The position numbers were made by a program, and so were the translations under genes. From an archaeon (GTDB lineage: Archaea; Methanobacteriota_B; Thermococci; Methanofastidiosales; NM3): 64,000 nucleotides of DNA. Under the pieces are notes generated by a model. That model was given only the letters and a program-made list of their open reading frames with translations, was not told the origin of the DNA and searched no databases. Numbering within the stretch: the first letter of the stretch is position 1; the number at the start of each line of letters is the position of its first letter. Shown here one piece after another: positions 8,227 to 17,391 of the stretch. The stretch is from assembly GCA_004212155.1 (NCBI GenBank), contig RXIG01000004.1, positions 1 through 64,000 of the forward strand, read 5' to 3'.

Positions 8227-9474
8227 TCACACCTCCGGGTAGGTCCCTGTCATGCACCCGCTGCAGTAGCACTCGCCTCCCAGCGCCTTCTTGAGGTCTT
8301 CAAGGTGAAGGTAGCCGAACGAGTCGGCGTCGATGATGCGTGCGATCTCATCCTCCGTGTTCTCCACCGCGATGAGCTCGTCGGTGGCGGGCACTTCGGT
8401 CCCGAATGGGCATGGCGAGACAAGCTGCGGGCTCCCGATGCGCACATGCACTTCCTTGGCGCCGCGCTTGCGCAGCAGATTGACGATGTTTCGCATGGTG
8501 GTACCGCGCACGACCGAGTCGTCGATGAGGACCACTCGCTTGCCTCGTACTGCCGTCTTCACGGGATTGAGCTTGAGCTGGACGCCGATCATGCGCTCCA
8601 TCTGTGTGGGGCGTATCGCCGTCCTGAGGTGGCGCCCCGTCCTCATGAATCCGATATCGATGGGAATCCCCGTTTTATTGGAATACGACATGGCAAACGG
8701 TATCGCCGTCTCGGGAACACCAATGACAACGTCCGCTTCAACGGGCTTTTCCTTGGCCAGTAGCACGCCGATCTTCTTTCGTATCTCGTGCACGTCGATC
8801 TCGTTGATCTTCGAGTCGATGCGCGCTAGATAGACGTATTCGAAGATGCAGTGTGCGGGGTCTTTTCTTTGTTCCGACTTGATCTCGTCGATGTAGTGCT
8901 TGTCGATGACCACGATCTCGCCCGGTTCGATGTCGCGTGAGAACTCTGCGCCGATGACGTCGAGCGCGGACGTCTCCGATGCTACGACGGCAAGGTCAAA
9001 TCCCACACCGCCGATGACAAACGGCTTGATCCCGAGCGCGTCGCGCGTTGCTATCATCTTGTCCTTGGTCAGTATGATCATGGAGTAGGCGCCAGAGAGC
9101 TTCGAGGTGAATCGCCTGACCGCGTCCTCCTCTTTCATCGTCTCGAGGTCGTTTCGCAGCGCGTCGACCGCGTCTGCGGTGAGCTCGACGCTCCCGTCGT
9201 AGTAGATGGCTACATCTTCGGTGACGTACCCATTGATCCCCCGCGTCGAGACTCCGCCGACACCTGCCGGTCCTGTGAGCTCGTTGATCTTCTCTGAGAG
9301 GAGTGATTCCTGCACAGTGCCTGATGCCGTGAGGGTTCGGACCTTTTCATAATCTGTCACCGACAAACCCACACCCTCCTGGCCCCGTGACTGGATGGCC
9401 ATGAGCTGGTAGTAGACAAATCGGGATACATTCCATATTTCGTCAAACGCGTAAATTCCACATATTCCTGCCAC
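8227..9474 (-). CDS. PurF paralogue (amidophosphoribosyltransferase-like) with divergent glutaminase domain
   Basis: Full-length PurF homology including PRPP loop VVLIDDSVVRGTT and Fe-S cysteines (PAHCIFEYVY; SPCPFG; CYCSGC). The Ntn region is altered: MAGICGIY instead of MCG, GGVSTRG instead of HVRYPTAG, YYDGS instead of AHNGN. Confidence 0.85.
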   Translation of the reverse strand: MAGICGIYAFDEIWNVSRFVYYQLMAIQSRGQEGVGLSVTDYEKVRTLTASGTVQESLLSEKINELTGPAGVGGVSTRGINGYVTEDVAIYYDGSVELTADAVDALRNDLETMKEEDAVRRFTSKLSGAYSMIILTKDKMIATRDALGIKPFVIGGVGFDLAVVASETSALDVIGAEFSRDIEPGEIVVIDKHYIDEIKSEQRKDPAHCIFEYVYLARIDSKINEIDVHEIRKKIGVLLAKEKPVEADVVIGVPETAIPFAMSYSNKTGIPIDIGFMRTGRHLRTAIRPTQMERMIGVQLKLNPVKTAVRGKRVVLIDDSVVRGTTMRNIVNLLRKRGAKEVHVRIGSPQLVSPCPFGTEVPATDELIAVENTEDEIARIIDADSFGYLHLEDLKKALGGECYCSGCMTGTYPEV

Positions 9475-9478
9475 CGGA

Positions 9479-10891
9479 TTACCTCCTCGGTTCTTTCCAG
9501 TTGTTTCGTTCGTTTTCGCGTGCTTGGCCTAGTTCCTTGACGCGTTCGCATGTCATGCATGTTGGGTAGTCGCCTGTGAGGCAGGCGAGGCACAGGTGCG
9601 ACCGCGGGAGTCCTATGGCCTTTACCAGTCCGTCGATGGACTGGTAGGTAACTGAATCAGCATTGATCTTCTTCTCGATCCCATCTGTTCCCTTGGATGC
9701 GATGAGTTCGTTTTTTATCGTCATGTCTATTCCGTAAAAACACGGATTCGTGATGGGCGGGCAGCTCGATACGAAGTGGACCTCCTTGGCGCCGTAACGC
9801 TTGAGCAAGTTGACGAGCCGTCGCGATGTGGTGCCGCGCACGATGCTGTCATCGACGAGCGCTATGCGCTTGCCACTCACCTCCTTTCGTATCACGTTGA
9901 GCTTCTCGATGACAGCGCTTTCGCGATAGCGCTGTGTCGGCATGATGAACGTGCGACCGATGTAACGATTCTTGATGAGGCCCTCTCTGTATGGGATGTC
10001 GTACTTGAGCGAGAATCCGAGGGCCGCTGTTCGCGCCGTGTCTGGCACTGGTATCACCGCATCGACGTCCTTGTCGAAGTCGATGTTTTCTCCAAGCTTG
10101 AATCGTACCTCATAGACGCTTTGTCCCTCGATGACCGAGTCGGGCCGAGAGAAGTAGACGTACTCGAAGATGCAGTGGGCGGGCTTGGGCGGGTGCAGTT
10201 GCTTTGAGCGCATCGAGCCGTTCGAGAAGTAGACCGCCTCGCCTGGCTTGACGTCGCGCACGAGCTCGTATCCCGTCACGTCAAGACCCACACTCTCGCT
10301 GCAGACCATGTAGTTGGTGCCGCATTCCGTTTCCTTTTTCCCAATCACGAGCGGCCGTATGCCGTGTCGATCCCGAAAGCCTATCACGCTCCCCTCGTCC
10401 TTTCCAAGGAGCATCACCGACGAATACGACCCATCAACGAGGTCGAGAGTCTGACCGAGTGCCTCGTCAAGTCCGTGCTTTGATATCTTGTCCGCAAGGA
10501 CGTTGAGCAGTATCTCGGAGTCCGAGTCAGTCTGGAGCGAGCGGCGCTTCTCGCGCAAGAAGCCCTTTAGCTCCTCACAGTTGGTAATATTGCCGTTGTG
10601 GGCGAGGGCGAGCCCGTAGGGGTAGTTGATGAAGAGGGGCTGCACCTCGCTTGCAGGGTCCGTTCCAGCCGTGGGATAGCGCACGTGTGCGATACCCTTT
10701 TTTCCCTTGAGCTCATCAAGGGGGTAGTTTTGAAACACCTCCGAGACGAGGCCGTCGCCCTGCTTGCGGTAGAACTTGTCATTCATGGTGAGGATGCCAG
10801 CCGAGTTTTGCCCCCTGTGCTGGATCGCGAGAAGGGCGCGGTAGGCCTCCCATGCGACACCATCGCTGCATATCCCTATCACTCCGCACAT
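9479..10891 (-). CDS. purF: Amidophosphoribosyltransferase
   Basis: MCGVIGICSDG (N-terminal Cys), IQHRGQNSAGI, HVRYPTAGTDPASEVQP, LAHNGNITN, LVDDSIVRGTTSRR. Confidence 0.94.
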   Translation of the reverse strand: MCGVIGICSDGVAWEAYRALLAIQHRGQNSAGILTMNDKFYRKQGDGLVSEVFQNYPLDELKGKKGIAHVRYPTAGTDPASEVQPLFINYPYGLALAHNGNITNCEELKGFLREKRRSLQTDSDSEILLNVLADKISKHGLDEALGQTLDLVDGSYSSVMLLGKDEGSVIGFRDRHGIRPLVIGKKETECGTNYMVCSESVGLDVTGYELVRDVKPGEAVYFSNGSMRSKQLHPPKPAHCIFEYVYFSRPDSVIEGQSVYEVRFKLGENIDFDKDVDAVIPVPDTARTAALGFSLKYDIPYREGLIKNRYIGRTFIMPTQRYRESAVIEKLNVIRKEVSGKRIALVDDSIVRGTTSRRLVNLLKRYGAKEVHFVSSCPPITNPCFYGIDMTIKNELIASKGTDGIEKKINADSVTYQSIDGLVKAIGLPRSHLCLACLTGDYPTCMTCERVKELGQARENERNNWKEPRR

Positions 10892-11658
10892 CAGAACGTC
10901 TCTCCTATGTATCGTATCAGTGATTCGAACAGCGTCCTGCCCGCATATCCGTTCTCATTCTCGATGTCAAACGCCCGTTCGGGGTGAGGCATCATGCCAA
11001 AGACGTTGCCCTTCTCATTGCAGATGCCCGCAATGTTGTGGGGCGACCCATTGGGATTCCACGGATAGGGCGCTTCCGTTTCGTTGGCGTAGTTAACATA
11101 CTTGAAAAGCACTTGTCCCCGCTCCTCGATGCGTTTGTATGCCCGTATCCCTCCGGCGAGCAGGAGCTTTCCCTCCGCATGGGCTGATGGCACCATGAGG
11201 CGCTCCCCTTCTGGCAAACGTGATGTGAATGCGCATGGGTTCGACGGTGTGCGCAAAAGCAGTGAGTGTCTGCATTCGAATCGCGCGGAATCGTTTTCCG
11301 CAAGGCAGGCAGTAACCTCTCCGGGCTCGCCGTCACCAGGCAGGAGACCGAGCTCCACCAGCACCTGGAATCCGTTGCAGATGCCGCCGACCGGATAACC
11401 GTGGTCGACGAAGTCGAGCAGCTCGTCAAAGAGCCTGCTCCTGATGCGCGATGCGAAGATCGCCCCGGCGCGCACGTAGTCGCCGGCCGAGAAGCCGCCC
11501 GGTATCATTATGCACTGGTATGGGTCAAGAGTTTTGAGCTCGTTGAGGTGGACGAGATGGGGCGTTGCGCCAACGTTTTTGAACGCCCGATACATCTCAT
11601 CCTCGTTGTTCGTTCCCTCGATGCGAACGATGCAGGCATGTATGTCTTGTGGTCTCAT
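10891..11658 (-). CDS. purQ: FGAM synthase glutaminase subunit
   Basis: IMIPGGFSAGDYVRAGAIFA, GICNGFQVLVELGLLPG, GMMPHPERAF. Confidence 0.93.
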   Translation of the reverse strand: MRPQDIHACIVRIEGTNNEDEMYRAFKNVGATPHLVHLNELKTLDPYQCIMIPGGFSAGDYVRAGAIFASRIRSRLFDELLDFVDHGYPVGGICNGFQVLVELGLLPGDGEPGEVTACLAENDSARFECRHSLLLRTPSNPCAFTSRLPEGERLMVPSAHAEGKLLLAGGIRAYKRIEERGQVLFKYVNYANETEAPYPWNPNGSPHNIAGICNEKGNVFGMMPHPERAFDIENENGYAGRTLFESLIRYIGETF

Positions 11659-11663
11659 CTCGA

Positions 11664-13979
11664 TCACCCCATCGTCTCCCAGAGCGGACGCTGCCACGCG
11701 TCCATGAGCTTCGAGGTCGACAGTGACACGAGCTGTCGCCCCTTGTGTGATATCGTAAGTCTGTCCCATCCCGTGGAGCCGATCTTGGTGAAGGGAACGT
11801 TGCTTTCGGCAAGCGCCTTTTCGAAGGCGTCCTCGTTTGCCGGCTCCACCTCGCATATCCAGCGCGTGTTCGACTCGGAGAAAAGCGATGTGTCGGGCCC
11901 GAGCTCGTCGTGGAGCTCGATTGATGCGCCCATGGTGCTTCCCAGGCACATCTCACTGAGCGCGATGGCGATGCCGCCCTCCGAGACATCATGGCATGCA
12001 ACGACAGTCCTATCCTCGATGAGGCTGACGAGCGCCTCGCTTGCACGGGCTAGCAAATCGGGGTCGACCCTTGGGACAGTGCCCCCATCGGCACCCATAA
12101 TCCTATAATAGGCGCTGGCGCCAAGCTCGTCCTTCGTCTCACCGATGAGATAGAGCGTATCGCCGGCAGATTTGAAAAGTGGCGTTGCAGTCAGCGCGGC
12201 ATCCTCGATGATGCCGATGCCCATGATCGTCGGCGTAGGCGGGCATGCGCCCGCAGGCGCCTCGTTGTAGAGCGAGACGTTGCCCGAGACGAACGTTGCT
12301 CCGACCTTCTCGGCCACGAACGCAAGCCCCTGCACGGCCATGGAGAACTCCCACATCTTTTCCGGTTTCTCCGGATTGCCGAAGTTGAGGCAGTCTGCGA
12401 ACGAGTGCACTCGAGCACCCACGGCGGCAAGGTTGCGCACCGTCTCGTCGACGGCGCTGGCCGCACCCCAGTAGGGATCACGCGCCACGAGGTGGGGGTT
12501 GACATCGGAGGTGATGGCAAGCCCCCTGGATGAGCCTTCCACAGGGCGCACAACCGCCGCGTCGGCATGCGTCTCGCTGTTGGCGGTGCCCACAAGCGAT
12601 GGCGACGTGGTGTTTGCGCGCACCTCGAAGTCGTACTGGCGTATGACCCAATCCTTTGATGCGATGTTGCATGATGAAAGGATATCAATGAGCACCTCTT
12701 CCAGGTTTGCTGGCGTCTCGAATCGGGCCTCCCCATCCTGATCGCGAACGGGGGGCTCGGTGGGCCGTTGGTACATGGGCCCTGTGGTGACAAACGATAT
12801 CTCCATGTCGTATATCTCCTCGCCCTTCCAGAAGACGTGCACGCGCTCCTCGGGCGTCACCTCACCGATGACGACGGCGGGCACGTCCCACTTGTCGAAT
12901 ATGGCAAGCACATCATCGAGATTGTCCTTGGTGACAGACATCATCATGCGTTCTTGTGATTCGCTTACCCATATCTCCCATGGCAGCATGCCGCCCTCCT
13001 TGAGGTGGACCTTCTCGAGGTCGATGTGCGCACCGAATCCTGCGGCCTCGGCCATCTCGCCAACGACACACGAGAGTCCGCCGCCCCCGAGGTCCTTGAG
13101 CCCAGTGAGCAGTTTCTTGGCATTTGCCTCGAGGCATGCGTGGATGAGCGGCTCCTTCATGATGGGGTCGCCGACCTGCACGGCCGAGCGCGAAGACGTC
13201 TCCGAGTCGTCGGCAAGCTCTTTTGAAGCGAAGGTCACCCCGTGGATGCCGTCGCGTCCTGTCCCTCCCCCAGCGAGGACGAACAGGTCGCCGACGCCGC
13301 CGACGCGCGAGTAGATGATGTCATCCTTTTTCACGATGCCGATGCAGCCGACGTTGACGAGGCAGTTGCCAAGGTACCCCGGATGGAACGTGGTCATGCC
13401 AGCGACGGTGGGGATGCCCACCCTGTTGCCGTAATCGCGTATCCCGGAAACGACGCCAGAGAAGATGAACTTTGGATGTTTGACACCGCGCGGCAGCTCA
13501 TCGTAGTCTGTCGTGAGCGGGGCGAAGAAGATGGGGTCGACGAGGGCCACGGGCTGTGCACCCATGCAGACAACATCGCGGAGGATGCCCCCTATGCCGG
13601 TGGCTGCGCCGCCGTATGGCTCGATGGCTGAAGGATGGTTGTGGCTCTCAAGCGCCACCGCGTACGCATGGTCGTCGTCGAACTCGACGAGACCCGCGTC
13701 CTCCTTGATGACGCGGATGTTTTGTGGCGCGTCGAGATGAAAAAGATATTTCTTAAGATAATACTTTGATGATTTGTAACAGCAATGCTCGGACCATGCC
13801 TGGCCAAGGGCCTGCAGCTCGATGTCAGTGGGATCGCGTCCCTCCTTTTCGAAGTAGTCCCGTATCTCCTTGAGCTCGTTCACCGAAAGTCCTGTGCCGG
13901 TCTCCTCGCTAATGCGCGCAAGCTCATCGTCCGATACGTTAAGCGATAGTCTCGTGACGTCTCCCATGTTGTTCACCAT
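11664..13979 (-). CDS. purL: FGAM synthase large subunit
   Basis: GQAWSEHCCYKSSKYYLKKYLF, ESHNHPSAIEPYGGAATGIGGILRDV; upstream of purQ. Confidence 0.95.
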   Translation of the reverse strand: MVNNMGDVTRLSLNVSDDELARISEETGTGLSVNELKEIRDYFEKEGRDPTDIELQALGQAWSEHCCYKSSKYYLKKYLFHLDAPQNIRVIKEDAGLVEFDDDHAYAVALESHNHPSAIEPYGGAATGIGGILRDVVCMGAQPVALVDPIFFAPLTTDYDELPRGVKHPKFIFSGVVSGIRDYGNRVGIPTVAGMTTFHPGYLGNCLVNVGCIGIVKKDDIIYSRVGGVGDLFVLAGGGTGRDGIHGVTFASKELADDSETSSRSAVQVGDPIMKEPLIHACLEANAKKLLTGLKDLGGGGLSCVVGEMAEAAGFGAHIDLEKVHLKEGGMLPWEIWVSESQERMMMSVTKDNLDDVLAIFDKWDVPAVVIGEVTPEERVHVFWKGEEIYDMEISFVTTGPMYQRPTEPPVRDQDGEARFETPANLEEVLIDILSSCNIASKDWVIRQYDFEVRANTTSPSLVGTANSETHADAAVVRPVEGSSRGLAITSDVNPHLVARDPYWGAASAVDETVRNLAAVGARVHSFADCLNFGNPEKPEKMWEFSMAVQGLAFVAEKVGATFVSGNVSLYNEAPAGACPPTPTIMGIGIIEDAALTATPLFKSAGDTLYLIGETKDELGASAYYRIMGADGGTVPRVDPDLLARASEALVSLIEDRTVVACHDVSEGGIAIALSEMCLGSTMGASIELHDELGPDTSLFSESNTRWICEVEPANEDAFEKALAESNVPFTKIGSTGWDRLTISHKGRQLVSLSTSKLMDAWQRPLWETMG

Positions 13980-14215
13980 GCAATGTCATAGTGATGTATG
14001 ACGGGGTTTGCAAGCAGTTTTTCTGTCATCTCGCGAACGCTTTGTTCGATCTGCTCTTCGCTCTCGACATCGAGCGTGATGACATAGCGCTTGTTGACGG
14101 TGACGTCCTTGACCGATGAAAAACCTAGCAGTGAGAGCGCCTTGGTGACGTTCTTTCCCTCAGGGTCTGATATGCCCTTCTTGAGACCTATGGTGACCGT
14201 GACTTCCTTTTCCAT
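13973..14215 (-). CDS. purS: FGAM synthase subunit PurS
   Basis: 80 aa, VTIGLKKGISDPEGKNVTKALSLLGFSSVKDV; overlaps purL and abuts purC. Confidence 0.9.
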   Translation of the reverse strand: MEKEVTVTIGLKKGISDPEGKNVTKALSLLGFSSVKDVTVNKRYVITLDVESEEQIEQSVREMTEKLLANPVIHHYDIAW

Positions 14216-15120
14216 TATCTCATCCCCGTGATGCGATACTGCATCTCCTTATATATCTTTGATGCCTTTGCCCGCATCTCATCGGGAAGCGGAGGCATCT
14301 CCGGTTCAGGTTCTCCGCGAGCGCGCGCCGCGTAGAGGCGCTCCTTATATCCTATCGACTCATAATATTTGCGCACGAACTCCTTGGAGAGCTCGACGCA
14401 CGTCCCATCCTTCCATGCGGGAAGGTCCCAGAATCGGTCCTCGTCGGCCGTTCCGAAGACGTCGATGACCATTGGGCGGCGTTTCTCGTCGAAGGCGAAC
14501 TCCTTCTTGCCGTCGACATGGATGAGGTCTCGTGACTCGACCTGGCGTGCGATCTCGAGGTCGATCTTGATGATCGTCTCACAGATGTCCTCATACTCCT
14601 CCAGCGTGAGGCCGGAGATGGCAAGCGCCTCTTTTTCGTCAAGCAGCCTGTCGACTGGCTCGAGCTTGGTGGAGGTCTCGATGTATGGAAACGGCAGCTT
14701 CTCACCGTATGTGATCGTGTGGTCATCCTCGAATCCTACGTCGGCGGGGCTGAGTGCGCCACTTTGCAGCCGTGCGTGGAGCGAGCCGGCGACGTAATGC
14801 CTGCAGATGAACTCCAGCGGGATCAGGTAGTTGGTCGTCGTCTCGTCGATGGCATCATAGTCGCGTATCACGTCGACCTTACGCACGTGCATCGTGTTGG
14901 GAGATGGCCGCTTCTTGAAATGCGTCCGTATCCCGATGCTCTCGATACGTTCGAACCAAAACGCGCCCTCGGTGCACAGGGTCTCCCCCTTCCCTTCGAT
15001 TGTGGAGGGAATAACCTTATCAAACACCGAGATCCTATCGGTGAACAAAAACTCGAGCGTATCGTCGTTTATGATGGAAATTTCCTTGACAGAACCGGAA
15101 TGTTGCGAACCCATGATCAC
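14215..15120 (-). CDS. purC: SAICAR synthetase
   Basis: SVKEISIINDDTLEFLFTDRISVFDKVIPSTIEGKGETLC; FICRHYVAGSL; first gene of the minus-strand pur operon. Confidence 0.92.
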   Translation of the reverse strand: MIMGSQHSGSVKEISIINDDTLEFLFTDRISVFDKVIPSTIEGKGETLCTEGAFWFERIESIGIRTHFKKRPSPNTMHVRKVDVIRDYDAIDETTTNYLIPLEFICRHYVAGSLHARLQSGALSPADVGFEDDHTITYGEKLPFPYIETSTKLEPVDRLLDEKEALAISGLTLEEYEDICETIIKIDLEIARQVESRDLIHVDGKKEFAFDEKRRPMVIDVFGTADEDRFWDLPAWKDGTCVELSKEFVRKYYESIGYKERLYAARARGEPEPEMPPLPDEMRAKASKIYKEMQYRITGMR

Positions 15121-15131
15121 ATCCCCTTATA

Positions 15132-15149
15132 CTCATTTATTTGAGTAAA
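15132..15149. promoter_or_regulatory. Candidate operator: perfect inverted repeat TACTCA-N6-TGAGTA ahead of purC
   Basis: TACTCATTTATTTGAGTA; lies between a minus-strand TATA-like stretch (about 15158-15170) and the purC start. Confidence 0.4.
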
Positions 15150-15241
15150 AAACAGTATATTTAAATCTTTGTTTACAATAAAATGTTTAATTTAGGCAAA
15201 GGTTTATAAAAACTTCCACACACCCCTCACCAGAAGGTGGT

Positions 15242-16240
15242 AATATCACGACGATAACGACGCTTGGGTCCCATTCGGCGCTCAACATCCTTCGCGGAGC
15301 GAAGGATGAGGGGTTTCCCACACACCTCGTCTGCCAGCGTCAGCGCACGTTCTACGAGCGCTTCGGCGTTGCCGATGCCATCGAGTACGTTGACGATCTC
15401 GCCAGCTACTTGCAAACGGCCCCCTCTACGCTGCCGGACGATGCGGTCATGGTGCCGCACGGAAGTTTCATATCATACCTTTCTCTGGACTTCATCGAAC
15501 AGGACTTTAACGTCCCCCTTGTTGGCAACAAATACCTGTTCAAGTGGGAATCGGACCGAACGCTCGAACGCCGATGGCTCGAGGACGCGGGCATCCCATT
15601 TCCGCGGGTCTACGACACACCCGGGGAGATCGACGGCCCTGCGATCGTGAAGCTCTTCGGCGCCAAAGGCGGCCAGGGCTACTTCGTGGCCAACAGCTCC
15701 CGTGACTTCCACGAGCGCGCAGGCAATCTGGAGGGGGGGTACCAGATCCAGGAGTATATCATCGGTGTGCCACTTTACTTCCATTTCTTCTATTCCCCGC
15801 TTAGCGATGAGCTCGAACTGCTCTCCATCGACAAGCGCTACGAGTCAAACATCGACGGAATCGGCCGCATCCCGGCCGCCGATCAGCCCGCGCTTGGCAT
15901 CAGGCCATCATATACCGTCGTTGGCAACTTTCCCGTCGTGGTGCGCGAGTCGCTGCTCGAGCAGGTATTTGACATCGGAGAGCGCGTGGTGGCAGCATCG
16001 CGCACGATCTCGCCCAAGGGCCTCATAGGGCCGTTTTGCCTCGAGACGATCTGCACATCGGACATGGAGATCGTCACGTTCGAGATATCGGCGCGCATCG
16101 TCGCTGGAACGAATCCGTTCGTCCCCTCTTCACCCTACACCTACTTCAAGTATGGGAAAGATATAAGTTGCGGCAGGAGAATAGCGATGGAGATCCGTGA
16201 TGCGCTCGCTACCGAGAGCATGGAGGAGGTTACCACATGA
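15242..16240 (+). CDS. purP: FAICAR synthetase (PurP), copy 1; start codon unclear
   Basis: In-frame upstream extension reads NITTITTLGSHSALNILRGAKDEGF before the track start at 15410, matching the PurP N terminus; ATP-grasp loop IVKLFGAKGGQGYF; EISARIVAGTNPF. Confidence 0.87.
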   Translation, partial: NITTITTLGSHSALNILRGAKDEGFPTHLVCQRQRTFYERFGVADAIEYVDDLASYLQTAPSTLPDDAVMVPHGSFISYLSLDFIEQDFNVPLVGNKYLFKWESDRTLERRWLEDAGIPFPRVYDTPGEIDGPAIVKLFGAKGGQGYFVANSSRDFHERAGNLEGGYQIQEYIIGVPLYFHFFYSPLSDELELLSIDKRYESNIDGIGRIPAADQPALGIRPSYTVVGNFPVVVRESLLEQVFDIGERVVAASRTISPKGLIGPFCLETICTSDMEIVTFEISARIVAGTNPFVPSSPYTYFKYGKDISCGRRIAMEIRDALATESMEEVTT

Positions 16241-17391
16241 TCGACAGACAGAGCATTCAGGATATAGCACGAGGCTATGATACTTCTAATGTCAAGATAG
16301 GCTCACTCGCCTCGCACTCGGCACTCGACCTGGCCGATGGCGCCGTCGAGGAAGGATTCCGCACCATCTTGTATTGCAAGAAGGGGCGCCACGAGACGTA
16401 TGCGAAATACTTTCGAGCAAAACGTGTCGACGGCATGGTCGTGCGCGGTGTCGCCGACGAGTGCCGCATCTACGATTCGTTCACCGACATGGTGACACCT
16501 GGCGAGCAGCAGCTCATGCGCGACGACAACGTTATCTTCATTCCCAACAGGTCGTTTACCTCATATGTCCCCATGAACGTCGTTGAGGATGACTTCAAGG
16601 TGCCGATGGTCGGCTCGCGCAACATGCTCCGCATGGAGGAGCGTTCGGAGCAGCAGTCGTATTACTGGTTGCTCGAGAAGGGTGGCCTGCCATTTCCCGA
16701 GAAGGTCAATGATCCTGCCGATATAGATTCGCTCGTGGTCGTCAAGCTCCATCATGCACAAAAGAAGCTCGAGCGCGGCTTTTTCACCGCCGCCTCCTAT
16801 GAGGAGTACCTCTCAAAGTCCCAGTCGCTTATCGATCAGGGCGTCATCACGCGCGAGGCCCTTGATAATGCCCGCATCGAGCGCTACATCATCGGTCCCG
16901 TCTTCAACTTCGATTTCTTCTACTCGCCCCTCGAGGAGGAATTCGAGAAGGTCGAGCTCCTCGGCGTCGACTGGCGCTTCGAGACATCACTTGATGGGCA
17001 TGTGCGCCTCCCCGCCGATCAACAGCTCAACCTCAACAAGGCGCAGTTCATGCCCGAGTACACGGTCTGCGGCCACAACTCTGCCACCGTGCGCGAGTCG
17101 CTGCTCGAGAAGGTCTTTGACATGGCTGAGAAGTTCGTGAAGGTCGCTGAAAAGCATTATGACCCCGGAATCATCGGCCCGTTCTGCCTGCAGACGTGCA
17201 TCGACAAGGACCTCAACTATTACATCTATGATGTCGCACCGCGCGTTGGCGGAGGCACGAACGTGCACCTTGCAGCCGGGCATCCGTACGGCAATTCGTT
17301 GTATCGTACCAACATGTCCACCGGGCGCCGCATCGCGCTCGAGGTGCGCAGGGCCATCGAAGAGGAGCGACTCGATGAGATACTAACGTAG
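16237..17391 (+). CDS. PurP paralogue, copy 2
   Basis: MIDRQSIQDIARGYDTSNVKIGSLASHSALDLADGAVEEGF; YDVAPRVGGGTNVHL. The glycine-rich loop is replaced by KLHHAQKKLERGFF. Confidence 0.85.
   Translation: MIDRQSIQDIARGYDTSNVKIGSLASHSALDLADGAVEEGFRTILYCKKGRHETYAKYFRAKRVDGMVVRGVADECRIYDSFTDMVTPGEQQLMRDDNVIFIPNRSFTSYVPMNVVEDDFKVPMVGSRNMLRMEERSEQQSYYWLLEKGGLPFPEKVNDPADIDSLVVVKLHHAQKKLERGFFTAASYEEYLSKSQSLIDQGVITREALDNARIERYIIGPVFNFDFFYSPLEEEFEKVELLGVDWRFETSLDGHVRLPADQQLNLNKAQFMPEYTVCGHNSATVRESLLEKVFDMAEKFVKVAEKHYDPGIIGPFCLQTCIDKDLNYYIYDVAPRVGGGTNVHLAAGHPYGNSLYRTNMSTGRRIALEVRRAIEEERLDEILT

Noticed and set aside
11266-12108. 280 aa plus-strand ORF across purQ/purL
   Set aside because: Overlaps two confident genes on the opposite strand and shows no domain signal.
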